Positions 7,712-17,418 of a DNA stretch of 36,234 nt are shown in pieces. The stretch is taken from contig DXEI01000141.1 of the NCBI GenBank assembly GCA_019115045.1, forward strand, positions 1-36,234. The letters run 5' to 3'. The position numbers were made by a program, and so were the translations under genes. This stretch comes from Candidatus Gemmiger excrementipullorum (lineage in GTDB: Bacteria > Bacillota > Clostridia > Oscillospirales > Ruminococcaceae). Numbering within the stretch: the first letter of the stretch is position 1; each line of letters starts with the position of its first letter. Below the pieces are notes generated by a model. It saw only the letters and a list, made by a program, of their open reading frames with translations. It had not been told where the DNA came from and searched no databases.

Positions 7712-8386
7712 TTACAGGATATCCCGCAAATACGCAAGTATTTCGTCGTTGATCTGTTCCACGGTGCGCATCGTTTTGCCCTGCGGGCCGTCCGCCGTGC
7801 AGTCGATGCGCTTCCAGCCCAGCGCTTTGGCGCAGTACTCGGCCGCTGCGCGGCTGCGCGCAAGGTAGTCGAGGTCTTTTTCCTGGATGTCTTTTTTGCT
7901 GTCGTCGCCGTGGTAGCGCGCCGCCAGCAGCCGCTGCGAGACCTGCGGGTCTACCGCCAGGTAGACGACGGCGTCCGGCGCGGGGATACCGATTTTTTTA
8001 TACTCAAAGTCGAACAGCCAGTTCAAAAAGCCGTCCCACTGCGCCGGCGGCAGCTTGGAGCACTGGTGCACGGCGTTGGACGTCGTGTACCGGTCCGAGA
8101 GGACCAGCCCGCCATCGCGGTAAAACGCGCCCCAGCCGGTCTTGTAGCTGGCGTAGCGGTCCACTGCGAAAAAGCTGGACGCCGCGTAGGCGTTGACGTC
8201 GTCCGGTTTTTGGCCGAACGCCCCGGCCAGGTACAGTTTGACGAGCGCCGAGGATTCACTGGCATAGTCGGGGAAGGTGATCTGCCGCAGGTCCACCCCG
8301 CGCGCCGCCAGTTTTTGCGCGGTCAGCGCCGTCTGGGTGCCTTTGCCGGAACCGTCCAGCCCTTCAAAAATGATCAGCTTACCCAC
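7712..8386 (-). CDS. tmk: dTMP kinase
   Basis: The 224-residue enzyme phosphorylates dTMP to dTDP. It has the P-loop GLDGSGKGTQ at 9-18, a FPDY motif at about 39-42, the DRYTTSN motif near residue 97 and a LID-like region rich in Lys and Asp. The length is typical. The start is a GTG at 8386 lying inside the 3' end of thyX (8-bp overlap), with AGGAGG 8-9 nt upstream, so translation is coupled. Since ThyX makes dTMP and Tmk phosphorylates it, the overlap places two successive steps of dTTP synthesis under one control. Confidence 0.93.
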   Translation of the reverse strand: MGKLIIFEGLDGSGKGTQTALTAQKLAARGVDLRQITFPDYASESSALVKLYLAGAFGQKPDDVNAYAASSFFAVDRYASYKTGWGAFYRDGGLVLSDRYTTSNAVHQCSKLPPAQWDGFLNWLFDFEYKKIGIPAPDAVVYLAVDPQVSQRLLAARYHGDDSKKDIQEKDLDYLARSRAAAEYCAKALGWKRIDCTADGPQGKTMRTVEQINDEILAYLRDIL

Positions 8387-9161
8387 GGTTCAGCGCCTCC
8401 TGTTTAAGGGCTGCGTATTTTTCGCGCACCTGTGCCTGGCGGCCGCAGCACATGCGGCCTTCGGGGCAGGGGCCGGTCAGGCAGCGCGGCCCGGCCGCCG
8501 CAAAGATATGCGGGGCCAGCGGCAAGACCAGGCGCAGCATCTCGTCGGCCACAGCGCGGATCTCCCACTGGGCGCGCTCGCAGCAGCGCAGGTTGAAGAA
8601 GTTGACGAGGCTGCGGCAGTTCATCGTCAGCACCATCTTGGTCTCGCAGGCGTTGGGCAGCACAAAGCGCGCGTCCTCGTTGGCCTGCTTGGACGCTTTG
8701 GCCCGGGCGGTTTTCTCGTCGAGGCCCTCGGCCACAAGGCGGGCGGTGTGCGCGTCCTCCAGGCTTTTGACAAGCTCCAGGTAGCGGCGCGCGTCGTCGT
8801 TCATCGCGTCGAGGAACTGCGCCTTCGCCGCGGGGATGGCCTCGATCTCAGGCGGGACGACGTAGCGGAAATCCTCCAAGCGCACATACCGCTGGCTCTG
8901 CACGCTGAAACTAGCGATGCGGTGGCGCGTCACCTGCGCCAGAAACGTGCGGGAGACCCCCTCGATGCCAAAGGTGAAGCTGGCGTGCTCGATGGGGCTG
9001 GCGTGGCCGACGTCGGACAGGCGCTGCAAAAACGCCGCCGTCTTTTCCGGCGTCAGGCCGTCGAGCAGCGTTTCGATGTGTGCGTCCGAGTAGCAGAGCT
9101 TGGCCGCCGCCGCGATGGTTTTTTCCGGCTCCGCGGTGTGGGAGATCAGTTGGACCAGCAT
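8379..9161 (-). CDS. thyX: Flavin-dependent thymidylate synthase ThyX
   Basis: The 260-residue enzyme methylates dUMP to dTMP with methylene-tetrahydrofolate, using FAD and NADPH. The ThyX signature RHRxxSxxxxSQRYV is present at 79-93. EGVSRTFLAQVTRHR upstream and NCRSLVNFFNLRCC further on (dUMP-binding region) are also characteristic. The C-terminus carries a Cys-rich tail (CLTGPCPEGRMCCG) seen in many clostridial ThyX proteins. GGAGGG precedes the ATG at 9161. No folate-dependent ThyA is seen in the window. It overlaps tmk by 8 bp and starts 18 bp after pcrA. Confidence 0.95.
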   Translation of the reverse strand: MLVQLISHTAEPEKTIAAAAKLCYSDAHIETLLDGLTPEKTAAFLQRLSDVGHASPIEHASFTFGIEGVSRTFLAQVTRHRIASFSVQSQRYVRLEDFRYVVPPEIEAIPAAKAQFLDAMNDDARRYLELVKSLEDAHTARLVAEGLDEKTARAKASKQANEDARFVLPNACETKMVLTMNCRSLVNFFNLRCCERAQWEIRAVADEMLRLVLPLAPHIFAAAGPRCLTGPCPEGRMCCGRQAQVREKYAALKQEALNRG

Positions 9162-9179
9162 ACAGATGCCCTCCTTTTT

Positions 9180-11789
9180 TTATTCCGAGAGTTTTTTCAG
9201 CGGCGCATAGTTCGCCATCGTCTTTTTGACGCCGACGCGGTCGAACTGGATCTCGACGATGCAGTCCCCCGCCACCGGCGTGGCTTTGAGCACAGTGCCG
9301 CGGCCGAAGACGCGGTGTTCGACGACGTCGCCCGGCGCATACTGCGCCCCCTGTTTTTTGGGCGCAGTGTTCTGCATACCGGCCAGCGTCGAGGTGCCGG
9401 CCCCGGCCGGCGTGGCCGGCGCGCCGCTGTGGTGCGACGCCCGGCTGCCGTACCCGGCGCCGAACCCGCCGCTTTGCGCCATATGGCGGCCGCCGTCATA
9501 GCGCGGGCTTTCGTGCCCGCCGCTGGCAAAGCCGCTGGCGTACCCCGCGCCGAAGCCGCCGCGCGGCCGGGCGTTGTACTCGCTGTTGAGGTACCCGCGC
9601 GACGCGCCGGAGTACCCGCTGCGCCCGCCGGGCACCGTGTGGCTGTAGCTGCCGTACCCCGCGCCAAAACCGCCCGACGTCCAGGTGAGTTCCTCGCTTT
9701 GGGTCTCGTCCAGGTGTTCGGGGCCGATCTCGTCGAGGAAGCAGGACGGCGGGTTGCGCCGCGTCTGGCCAAAAATCAGCCGGCTGCGGGAGCTGGAAAG
9801 GTAGAGTTCCTTTTTGGCGCGGGTGATGGCGACGTAGCAAAGGCGGCGTTCCTCCTCCATATCGTCCTGCGCGTAGCGCGCCATATCGCCGGGGAAGATG
9901 CCGTCCTCCATGCCGACGACGAACACGTACGGGAACTCCAGCCCTTTGGCGGAGTGGATGGTCATCATCGTGACGCTGTCGGCGTCCTGGTCGTAGCTGT
10001 CGAGGTCCGAGATGAGGGCAACTTCCTCCAAAAAGCCGGAGAGCGTCGCGTCCTCGCCGTTCTGGTCGGCGTAGGTCTTGACCGAGCTGACGAGCTGGCC
10101 CAAGTTCTCGAGCCGGGCCTCGCCCTCCTCTTTCTGGGCTTTGAGCATCGCCTCATACCCGGTCTTGCGGATGACCTCGCCGGCAAACTCGTCCAGCGGC
10201 AGCGTGACCGAAAGGTCGCACAGTTCGCGGTAGAGTTCGTAGAATTTTTCCAGCGGGGCGGCGGCGCGGCCCAGTTCTGGGTAGTCGCGCGCGTCGGCGA
10301 TGATCTGCAGCATCGGCACGCCGGCCGCCGCGGCCAGCTCGCCGACTTTTTCGATGGTGGACGCGCCGATCTTGCGCGCCGGCTCGTTGATGATGCGGCG
10401 CAGGCGCACGTCGTCGCGCGGGTTGACGATGACCGCCAGGTAAGAGTTGATGTCCTTGACTTCCTTGCGGTCAAAGAAGCGCTGGCCGCCGACGATGCGG
10501 TACGGGATGCCGGCGCGGGCGAAATAGGTTTCGATGGGGTTGGACTGCGCGTTCATGCGGTAGAGCACCGCGTGGTCCCGCAGGTGCGCGCCTTCGCGCA
10601 GGTGTTCGCCGATGACATCGGCGATGTGGCTGGCTTCGTCCTGCTCGCTGGCGGCGGTGTAGTGGTGCACCTTGGCGCCGTCGCCGTTTTGGGTCCACAG
10701 CGTCTTGCCCTTGCGGCCGGCGTTGTTTTGGATGACGCGGTTGGCGGCGTCGAGGATGTTGGAGGTAGAGCGGTAGTTCTGTTCCAGCCGGATGGTGCGC
10801 GCGCCGGTGAACACCTGCTCAAAGTTGAGGATGTTCTCAATGGTGGCGCCGCGGAACTTGTAGATGGACTGGTCGTCGTCGCCCACGACACAGACGTTGT
10901 TGGTGCCGCCCGCCAGCAGCCGCACCAGGTGGAACTGGGCGACGCTGGTGTCCTGGTATTCGTCGACGACGACGTAGCGGAACTTGTTCTGGTAGTAGCT
11001 GCGCGCTTCCTCGTCCGTCTGCAGCAGGCGGACGGTGTGGAAGATCAGATCGTCAAAATCCATCGCGCCGGCGGTGCGCAGCCGCCCGGCATAGGCGGTG
11101 TAAATTTTGGAGAGCAGCGCCGCCTTGGTGTCGCGCGGGGCTTCGGCGGCGACTTCCTCGGCCGTGATGAGTTTGTCTTTAAACGCGCTGATCTGCCCGA
11201 CGGCGGACTTGACGGGCAGGAACTTGTCGTCGATCATCAGGTCTTTGTAGATCTGCTTGATGACGCGCTGCTGGTCGTCGGCGTCGTAGATCGTAAAGCT
11301 TTTGGGGAAACCGATGCGCTCGGCGTCGCGGCGCAAAATGCGCACGCAGGCCGAGTGGAAGGTCGAGGCATGGACGTCGCCGCCCACCGTCTCGCCCAGC
11401 ATGGCGCGCAGGCGGTCTTTGAGCTCCCCGGCCGCCTTGTTGGTAAAGGTGATGGCCAGCACGTTCCACGGGCGCGCCGGGCGCACGGCCAGGCGCTGCG
11501 CTTCCCGCGCAAGGTCACGCCCGCTTTCCAGCGCGGCGCGCAGGTCGGCCACATCCTGCGCGGTGACGGGCGCGGGCAGCTCGGCGCTGCCGTGCGCGCT
11601 GCCAAAGCGGATGATGTTGGCGATGCGGTTGACGAGCACCGTCGTCTTGCCGGAGCCTGCGCCGGCCAAAATCAGCAGCGGGCCCTCGGTGGTAAAGACC
11701 GCCTGCTTTTGCGCGGGGTTGAGGCGGGAGAACTTGCTTTCGATATATTGGTCGCGCAAAGCGCAGAATTCTTGGGTCAGATCAGGCAT
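9180..11789 (-). CDS. pcrA: UvrD/PcrA-type 3'-5' DNA helicase
   Basis: The 869-residue superfamily-1 helicase acts in nucleotide excision repair, replication restart and removal of stalled RNA polymerase. Seen: the Q motif region SRLNPAQKQAV, Walker A GAGSGKT (43-49), VLAITFTNKAA (motif Ia), VVDEYQDT (motif II), DDDQSIYKFRGA (III), LEQNYRSTSNIL (IV), MTIHSAKGLEF (V) and EERRLCYVAITRAK (VI). The C-terminus (about 814-869) is the Tudor-like RNA-polymerase-binding domain, starting GAQYAPGDVVEHRVFGRG. It is about 130 residues longer than Bacillus PcrA because of an insert after motif I and a Gly-rich linker (about 705-800) with three GGFGAGY repeats. AAAGGAA lies 9 nt before the start. Confidence 0.94.
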   Translation of the reverse strand: MPDLTQEFCALRDQYIESKFSRLNPAQKQAVFTTEGPLLILAGAGSGKTTVLVNRIANIIRFGSAHGSAELPAPVTAQDVADLRAALESGRDLAREAQRLAVRPARPWNVLAITFTNKAAGELKDRLRAMLGETVGGDVHASTFHSACVRILRRDAERIGFPKSFTIYDADDQQRVIKQIYKDLMIDDKFLPVKSAVGQISAFKDKLITAEEVAAEAPRDTKAALLSKIYTAYAGRLRTAGAMDFDDLIFHTVRLLQTDEEARSYYQNKFRYVVVDEYQDTSVAQFHLVRLLAGGTNNVCVVGDDDQSIYKFRGATIENILNFEQVFTGARTIRLEQNYRSTSNILDAANRVIQNNAGRKGKTLWTQNGDGAKVHHYTAASEQDEASHIADVIGEHLREGAHLRDHAVLYRMNAQSNPIETYFARAGIPYRIVGGQRFFDRKEVKDINSYLAVIVNPRDDVRLRRIINEPARKIGASTIEKVGELAAAAGVPMLQIIADARDYPELGRAAAPLEKFYELYRELCDLSVTLPLDEFAGEVIRKTGYEAMLKAQKEEGEARLENLGQLVSSVKTYADQNGEDATLSGFLEEVALISDLDSYDQDADSVTMMTIHSAKGLEFPYVFVVGMEDGIFPGDMARYAQDDMEEERRLCYVAITRAKKELYLSSSRSRLIFGQTRRNPPSCFLDEIGPEHLDETQSEELTWTSGGFGAGYGSYSHTVPGGRSGYSGASRGYLNSEYNARPRGGFGAGYASGFASGGHESPRYDGGRHMAQSGGFGAGYGSRASHHSGAPATPAGAGTSTLAGMQNTAPKKQGAQYAPGDVVEHRVFGRGTVLKATPVAGDCIVEIQFDRVGVKKTMANYAPLKKLSE
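9390..9677 (-). repeat. Gly-rich linker repeats inside pcrA
   Basis: This stretch encodes about 95 low-complexity residues rich in Gly, Ser, Tyr and Arg. The heptad GGFGAGY occurs three times (near residues 706, 744 and 774), each followed by a Ser-rich tail. It joins the helicase core to the C-terminal Tudor-like domain. Confidence 0.85.
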
Positions 11790-11821
11790 AGCAGGGTTCC
11801 TTTACTATAGCGTTTTGCGGC

Positions 11822-12880
11822 TCACTCGCCGGCAAAGGGGTCGCGGATGTTCTGGATGGTCTTTTTCCAGGCTTTGGGCGTGGCGTCGCGGAAACCGGCG
11901 GTCAGGTATCGGCCTTCGCTCAGGCTGATGGCAGTGCCGCGGGCGACGCAGTTGATGGGGTCGGGCGCGATGGCGACATCGACGTGCAGCTCCCCGGCCA
12001 GGTAGCTGGCCAGGCCGCGCAGCAGCGAACCGCCGCCTGTCAGCAGCACGCCGGTGGCGGAGATATCGGCCGCCAGCTCCGGCGGGGTGCTCTCGAGCAC
12101 TTCGCGCGCTGCGGCCACAATGCGGGATGCCAGCTGCTGCACCGGCTCGTAGAGGTCCCGCGTATAGATGCGCTGGCGGGCCGGCAGGTTGGTCTGCCAG
12201 GAATGGCCGCGCGCTTCCATGACGCCCTCAAACTCGCTTTTGGTGCAGCAGGCCACCTGCTTTTTGAGGGCCTCGGCCGTCAGCGGGCCGATGGCCAGCT
12301 GGAATTTTTCCTGCACATACTGGGCGATGGCACGGTCGAACGCGTTGCCGGCCACCGGCACGCTGGCCGCGCGCACCCGCCCGCCCATGCTGATGACCGC
12401 GATGTCGGTGGAGCCGCCGCCGATGTCCACGACCATGCAGCCGTGCGGCTGGCGGATGGGCAGCCCCGCGCCCAGCGCGGCGGCCACCGGCTCGTCCACC
12501 AGAAAGACCTGGCGCGCCCCCGCCGCCATGACCGACTCGACGACGGCGTCGGCCTCGACGCCGGTGATGGCGGCCGGCACGCAGACCGCGACGCGCGGTT
12601 TGCGGAGGCGCGAGCGGCAGACCTCGTTGACAAAGCGCACGATCAGCTCGTTGGTCATGCGGTGGTCCTGGATGACGCCGTCCTTGAGCGGGCGCACCAG
12701 GTCGATATACGCCGGGGCACGCCCCACCATGCGCAGCGCTTCGTCCCCCACCGCCACGATGGTATCGCTGCGGGTGTCCACCGCGCCGATGGCCGGCTGG
12801 TGGAAGATGACGCCCTGTTTTTCGGTGGCGATGATGATGGAGGTCGTCCCCAGGTCGATGCCGATGTCCTGTTGTTTCAT
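11822..12880 (-). CDS. mreB: MreB/Mbl-type actin-like protein
   Basis: The 352-residue ATPase has the actin-fold phosphate-1 motif DIGIDLGTTS, connect-1 (VDEPVAAALGAG), phosphate-2 (VVDIGGGSTDIAVIS) and the adenosine motif (GVLLTGGGSLLRGL). MreB filaments guide lateral wall synthesis in elongated cells. The length and ending (SEGRYLTAG...) fit MreB or Mbl. mreC and mreD are not next to it, so this may be an Mbl-like paralogue; the symbol is by similarity. The ATG overlaps the comF stop (ATGA), with GGAG about 8 nt upstream. pcrA follows after 32 bp. Confidence 0.88.
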   Translation of the reverse strand: MKQQDIGIDLGTTSIIIATEKQGVIFHQPAIGAVDTRSDTIVAVGDEALRMVGRAPAYIDLVRPLKDGVIQDHRMTNELIVRFVNEVCRSRLRKPRVAVCVPAAITGVEADAVVESVMAAGARQVFLVDEPVAAALGAGLPIRQPHGCMVVDIGGGSTDIAVISMGGRVRAASVPVAGNAFDRAIAQYVQEKFQLAIGPLTAEALKKQVACCTKSEFEGVMEARGHSWQTNLPARQRIYTRDLYEPVQQLASRIVAAAREVLESTPPELAADISATGVLLTGGGSLLRGLASYLAGELHVDVAIAPDPINCVARGTAISLSEGRYLTAGFRDATPKAWKKTIQNIRDPFAGE

Positions 12881-13650
12881 GTGTGTTTCTCCGTAGTGAT
12901 GCGTTGCTGCCGGGGCAGTTCTTCCACCGCTGCGATGGCGGCGGCCGTGACGTCCGACGCGCCGGCCTGCAACAGCGCCAGCGCGCAGGCCGAAGCCGTG
13001 GCCCCGGTGGTGATGATGTCATCGACAAGCAGCACCCGCTTGCCGCTGAGGTCTGTGCCGGGGCGGCAGGCGTAGGCGTTTTTGGCGTTTTGCATGCGCC
13101 CGGCACGGCCCAGCTGTTTTTGGGCGGCGCTGCGCCGCGTGCGCAGCGCCTGCACCACCGGCACACCCAGCACGGCGCCCAAACGGCGGGCCAGCAGCAG
13201 CGGCAGGCCGGGCATGCCCGGCCAGGCCTGGTGCGGCGGCACCGGCACGATGCAGTGGTACAAAGGGATGCCCGTTGGCAGCGCCGCCTGCGGGCGTTCG
13301 CCGGGACGTGCCGCCGGCTGCGCGCCCCAAAGGCGCACCGCCATGCGGTCGGCGAGTTCCCGCGCATACCAGGGGTGCGCGCCGCGCTTGCACAGCAGGA
13401 TGGTGCGCCGTACCGCGCCGGTATAGTAGTAGGCCGCCGACGCGCTGCTGAGCGCGTAAAACGCGTGCTCGGTCGCCGGCAGACGCGGCGGCTGATGCGC
13501 CAGGCGCTGTTCTTCGGCCGCGCAGGCCGGGCACAGTGCGCCCTCGCGCGCGTCGGGGCCCAGCAACGCGTCACAGAACGGGCAGCGCCGCGGGTACAAA
13601 AGCGCCAGCAGCCGCCCCGGGGCCCCTGCCGGCAGGCGCAGCGCGCTCAC
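12877..13650 (-). CDS. comF: ComF-family phosphoribosyltransferase-like protein
   Basis: The 257-residue protein has an N-terminal zinc finger, CPFC then CPAC, and a C-terminal PRTase domain with the PRPP-binding loop VLLVDDIITTGATASA. YYTGAVRRTILLCKRG and PVPPHQAWPGMPGLPLLLAR are typical ComF segments. ComF acts in the cytosol during single-strand uptake in transformation, probably with the ComFA helicase and RecA-type proteins. No comFA is adjacent. The start is a GTG at 13650 overlapping the recD2 stop as GTGA; a longer open frame to 13821 lies inside recD2 and is rejected. The stop overlaps the mreB start. Confidence 0.86.
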   Translation of the reverse strand: MSALRLPAGAPGRLLALLYPRRCPFCDALLGPDAREGALCPACAAEEQRLAHQPPRLPATEHAFYALSSASAAYYYTGAVRRTILLCKRGAHPWYARELADRMAVRLWGAQPAARPGERPQAALPTGIPLYHCIVPVPPHQAWPGMPGLPLLLARRLGAVLGVPVVQALRTRRSAAQKQLGRAGRMQNAKNAYACRPGTDLSGKRVLLVDDIITTGATASACALALLQAGASDVTAAAIAAVEELPRQQRITTEKHT

Positions 13651-15878
13651 GGGGCGGGGCTGGCCGAGGGCGCAGCCTGTGCCAGCAGATAGCGCAGCCC
13701 GCTGTAGCGCATGTTCTGGCGCACATTGCGCACCATCGCCTCGACGGTGCGGGCGCTGCCCGCCAGGATGCACAGCCTGCGCGCGCGGGTGACGCCGGTG
13801 TACAAGAGGTTGCGGTAGCAAAGGCGGGCCGGCACGTCGGCCACCGGCACGATGACGGCCGGGAACTCCGACCCCTGGCTTTTGTGCACGGTGACGGCGT
13901 AGGCCGGTTCCAGCTCATGGAGCTGGTCAGCCGAGTAGACGTACTTGCGGTCGTCCATCATTACGGTGACCGAGCGCGCGTCGCGGTCGACGGCCGTGAT
14001 GACGCCCAGGTCGCCGTTGTACGCGCCGACGCCGGCCTCGGCCCCGGCGCGCTCAAACGTGATGTCGTAGTCGTTTTTGATCTGCATGACTTTGTCGCCC
14101 AGGCGCAGGATCTTGCCGCCGTTCTCGCCGCCCAGCTGCGGTTTGCCGGGCCCCGGCGGGTTGAGCAGCGCCTGCAGCCGGGCGTTGAGTTCCACACTGC
14201 CGGTGGGGCCCACCTTGGTGGGGCACAGAACTTGAATATCGCGCACGGGGTCAAGGCCGTAGGCCTTGGGCAGCCGCGTGGCGACAAGGTCGCACACCAG
14301 CCGCTGGCAGGCCAGGCCGACCGCTTCGATCTGGAAAAAATCGTCCTGCGCGCCGCCTTTTTGCGGCATCTGCCCCTGCACGATGCGGTGGGCGTTCTGC
14401 ACGATGAGGCTTTGCTGCGCCTGGCGGAAGATCTCGGTCAGGCGCACGGTGGGCACGATGCCGGCGCGCAAGATCTCGCCCAAAATGTTGCCGGGCCCGA
14501 CGCTGGGCAGCTGGTCGGCGTCGCCGACCATGATGATGCGGCAGTGCGGGCGCGCCGCGGCCAGCAGCGCCTGGAACAGCTTGACGTCCACCATGCTCAT
14601 CTCGTCCAGGATGATGACGTCGTATTTGAGCAGGTTTTTCTCGTTATGGATGAACCGCACCGCGCCGGTGGTGTAGTCGACCTCCAGCAGGCGGTGGATG
14701 GTGGAAGCGTTATGGCCGGTCAACTCGCTCAGCCGCTTGGCGGCGCGGCCCGTCGGCGCGCAGAGCGCCACGCGGTCGTACAGCGCCTCGTACAAACTCA
14801 GGATGGCGTTGACCGTCGTCGTCTTGCCGGTGCCGGGGCCGCCGGTGAGCACCATGACGCGGCTGGACAGCGCTAAGCGGATGGCCTCTTTTTGCAGCGG
14901 CGCATAAGCGAAGCCCTGGGTGATCTCCAGCGCGCGGATGTCGCTTTCCAGCGTGCGCGGCGCTTCGGTGGGGAACGTCGAAAGCTCGCCCAGGCGGGCG
15001 GCGATGTCCTCCTCGGCCGCGAGCAGGTCGGGCAGGTAGATATACTCGGTATCCGCAAAGGTGCGCGCGCACAGTTCGCCGTCCTGCAGCATCTCCTGCA
15101 AACCGGCCTCGATCGCGTCGGGCTCGACGCGCAAAAACCGCGCCGTGCTGGCCAGCAGTTTGGCGCGCGGCAGGCAGGTGTGGCCGTTGCCGGCGTTGTG
15201 GCGCAGCGCATACAGCAGCCCGGCGGCCACCCGCAGCCGGCTGCCGGACTCAAACTGCAAGGCGGCGGCGATGCCGTCCACCTGGCCGAATTTGAGCTGC
15301 AGCGGCTCGCCGCAGAGCAGGTAGGGGTTCTGGGTCAGCGCCTCGACGGTGTGCGGGCCAAACGCGCGGTAGGCCGTGACGGCGTTTTGCGCCGAGAGGC
15401 CGAACTGCGTGAACCAGGCCACGGCCTCCCGCACGCCGTACAGGCGGTGAAACTCCCGCGAGATGGCGGCAGCCTTTTCCGCGGTGATGCCCTTGATGGC
15501 GCAGAGCTTTTGCGGCGTCTCGCCAATGACGGTGAGCGCGTCCCCGCCAAACAGCTTGACGATCTTTTTGGCGGTGGCGGGCCCGATATAGGGCAGCACG
15601 CCGCTGGAAAGATAGCTCAAAAGGCCGCTTTCGTCCTGCGGCAGGCTGGCCTCGCAGGATTCGGCGCGGAACTGTTCGCCATAGCTGGGGTGGTTGACCA
15701 TGTGGCCGTACACCGTGACATGCATGCCGTTGTCGATGCCGCCGACATTGCCGGCCACGACGACGTCCTGCCCGCCGGCGTCCACTTCAAACACGGCGTA
15801 GCCAGTCTCGGCATTTTCGTAGATCGTATGTTCGACGACGCCTTCCAGCTTTTGCAGCTGCCGGGTAGTGTTTTCCAT
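13647..15878 (-). CDS. recD2: RecD2-type 5'-3' DNA helicase
   Basis: The 743-residue superfamily-1B helicase has an OB-like N-terminal domain, a helix-hairpin-helix region (about 95-145, with YIGPATAKKIV and IKGITAEKAAAIS), Walker A GGPGTGKTTT at 346-355, motif II DEMSMVD at 425-431, GDADQLPSVGPG (III) and AYAVTVHKSQGSEF (V/VI) near the end. RecD2 works without RecBC in mismatch, recombination and replication-fork repair. The ATG at 15878 has AAGGGGG 8 nt upstream; the GTG at 15899 overlaps that site and is rejected. It heads the nine-gene operon, with its own consensus promoter at 15921-15949. Confidence 0.93.
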   Translation of the reverse strand: MENTTRQLQKLEGVVEHTIYENAETGYAVFEVDAGGQDVVVAGNVGGIDNGMHVTVYGHMVNHPSYGEQFRAESCEASLPQDESGLLSYLSSGVLPYIGPATAKKIVKLFGGDALTVIGETPQKLCAIKGITAEKAAAISREFHRLYGVREAVAWFTQFGLSAQNAVTAYRAFGPHTVEALTQNPYLLCGEPLQLKFGQVDGIAAALQFESGSRLRVAAGLLYALRHNAGNGHTCLPRAKLLASTARFLRVEPDAIEAGLQEMLQDGELCARTFADTEYIYLPDLLAAEEDIAARLGELSTFPTEAPRTLESDIRALEITQGFAYAPLQKEAIRLALSSRVMVLTGGPGTGKTTTVNAILSLYEALYDRVALCAPTGRAAKRLSELTGHNASTIHRLLEVDYTTGAVRFIHNEKNLLKYDVIILDEMSMVDVKLFQALLAAARPHCRIIMVGDADQLPSVGPGNILGEILRAGIVPTVRLTEIFRQAQQSLIVQNAHRIVQGQMPQKGGAQDDFFQIEAVGLACQRLVCDLVATRLPKAYGLDPVRDIQVLCPTKVGPTGSVELNARLQALLNPPGPGKPQLGGENGGKILRLGDKVMQIKNDYDITFERAGAEAGVGAYNGDLGVITAVDRDARSVTVMMDDRKYVYSADQLHELEPAYAVTVHKSQGSEFPAVIVPVADVPARLCYRNLLYTGVTRARRLCILAGSARTVEAMVRNVRQNMRYSGLRYLLAQAAPSASPAP

Positions 15879-15920
15879 GCCACGCCCCCTTTCCGGCACA
15901 CTTCCACAATATTATCCTTT

Positions 15921-15949
15921 ATTATACCCCAATGCCCGGTATTTGGCAA
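15921..15949 (-). promoter_or_regulatory. Promoter of the recD2 operon
   Basis: TTGCCA, 17-bp spacer, TATAAT on the minus strand; predicted start near 15914, 36 nt before the recD2 ATG. The -35 box touches the metK terminator. Confidence 0.85.
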
Positions 15950-15952
15950 ACC

Positions 15953-15983
15953 AAAAAGCGCAGGGCTTTACCCTGCGCTTTTG
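15953..15983 (-). terminator. metK terminator (bidirectional)
   Basis: A 12-bp stem (AAAAGCGCAGGG/CCCTGCGCTTTT) with a 5-nt CTTTA loop. On the minus strand it is followed by further T residues, 22 bp after the metK stop. Confidence 0.88.
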
Positions 15984-16004
15984 TTTGAATTGCGGAACGG
16001 ATCG

Positions 16005-17150
<1,146 letters not shown>

Positions 17151-17200
17151 ACAAAAAACCTCCCTTATGTGCATAAGCAGAAGTTGCAACCGGTGAGAAC

Positions 17201-17229
17201 AAAAAGCGCGCAGCCAAAAGACTGCGCGC
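17201..17229 (-). terminator. SAM riboswitch expression-platform terminator
   Basis: Perfect 8-bp stem GCGCGCAG/CTGCGCGC with an 8-nt loop, then TTTTT, between the aptamer and the metK start. When SAM closes the aptamer this terminator can form and metK is switched off. Confidence 0.88.
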
Positions 17230-17235
17230 CAAAGG

Positions 17236-17330
17236 CTTATCTTTCGGTTCCCCGCAGGATTTGGCACCTTACATTTCCATGCAGGTTGTCGGGCTTCACA
17301 GGGCCTGTTCCCTCAGCCGCTCTTGATAAG
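17236..17330 (-). promoter_or_regulatory. SAM-I (S-box) riboswitch aptamer
   Basis: The minus strand shows the S-box elements in order: CTTATCAAGAG, GCTGAGGGA, GGCCC, TGAAGCC, GGTGCCAAATCC and the closing GATAAG, which pairs with the initial CTTATC as P1. It lies about 30 nt after a predicted start site and is followed by a terminator, so it is an OFF switch for SAM synthesis. Confidence 0.96.
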
Positions 17331-17355
17331 TTGCTATTCTGTTGTAACGCCGGCT

Positions 17356-17384
17356 ATTATAGCAAAAAAGCGCGAAACCGTCAA
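17356..17384 (-). promoter_or_regulatory. metK promoter
   Basis: TTGACG, 17-bp spacer, TATAAT on the minus strand, 25 bp before the SAM aptamer. Confidence 0.9.
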
Positions 17385-17418
17385 GGGGCCGCCGGAAAAA
17401 TCCCAGCGTGCCCGGCGC

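Noticed and set aside
8277-11810. Very long plus-strand open frame across pcrA and thyX
   Set aside because: Same GC artefact; no motif, no ribosome site, and it crosses two firmly identified genes.
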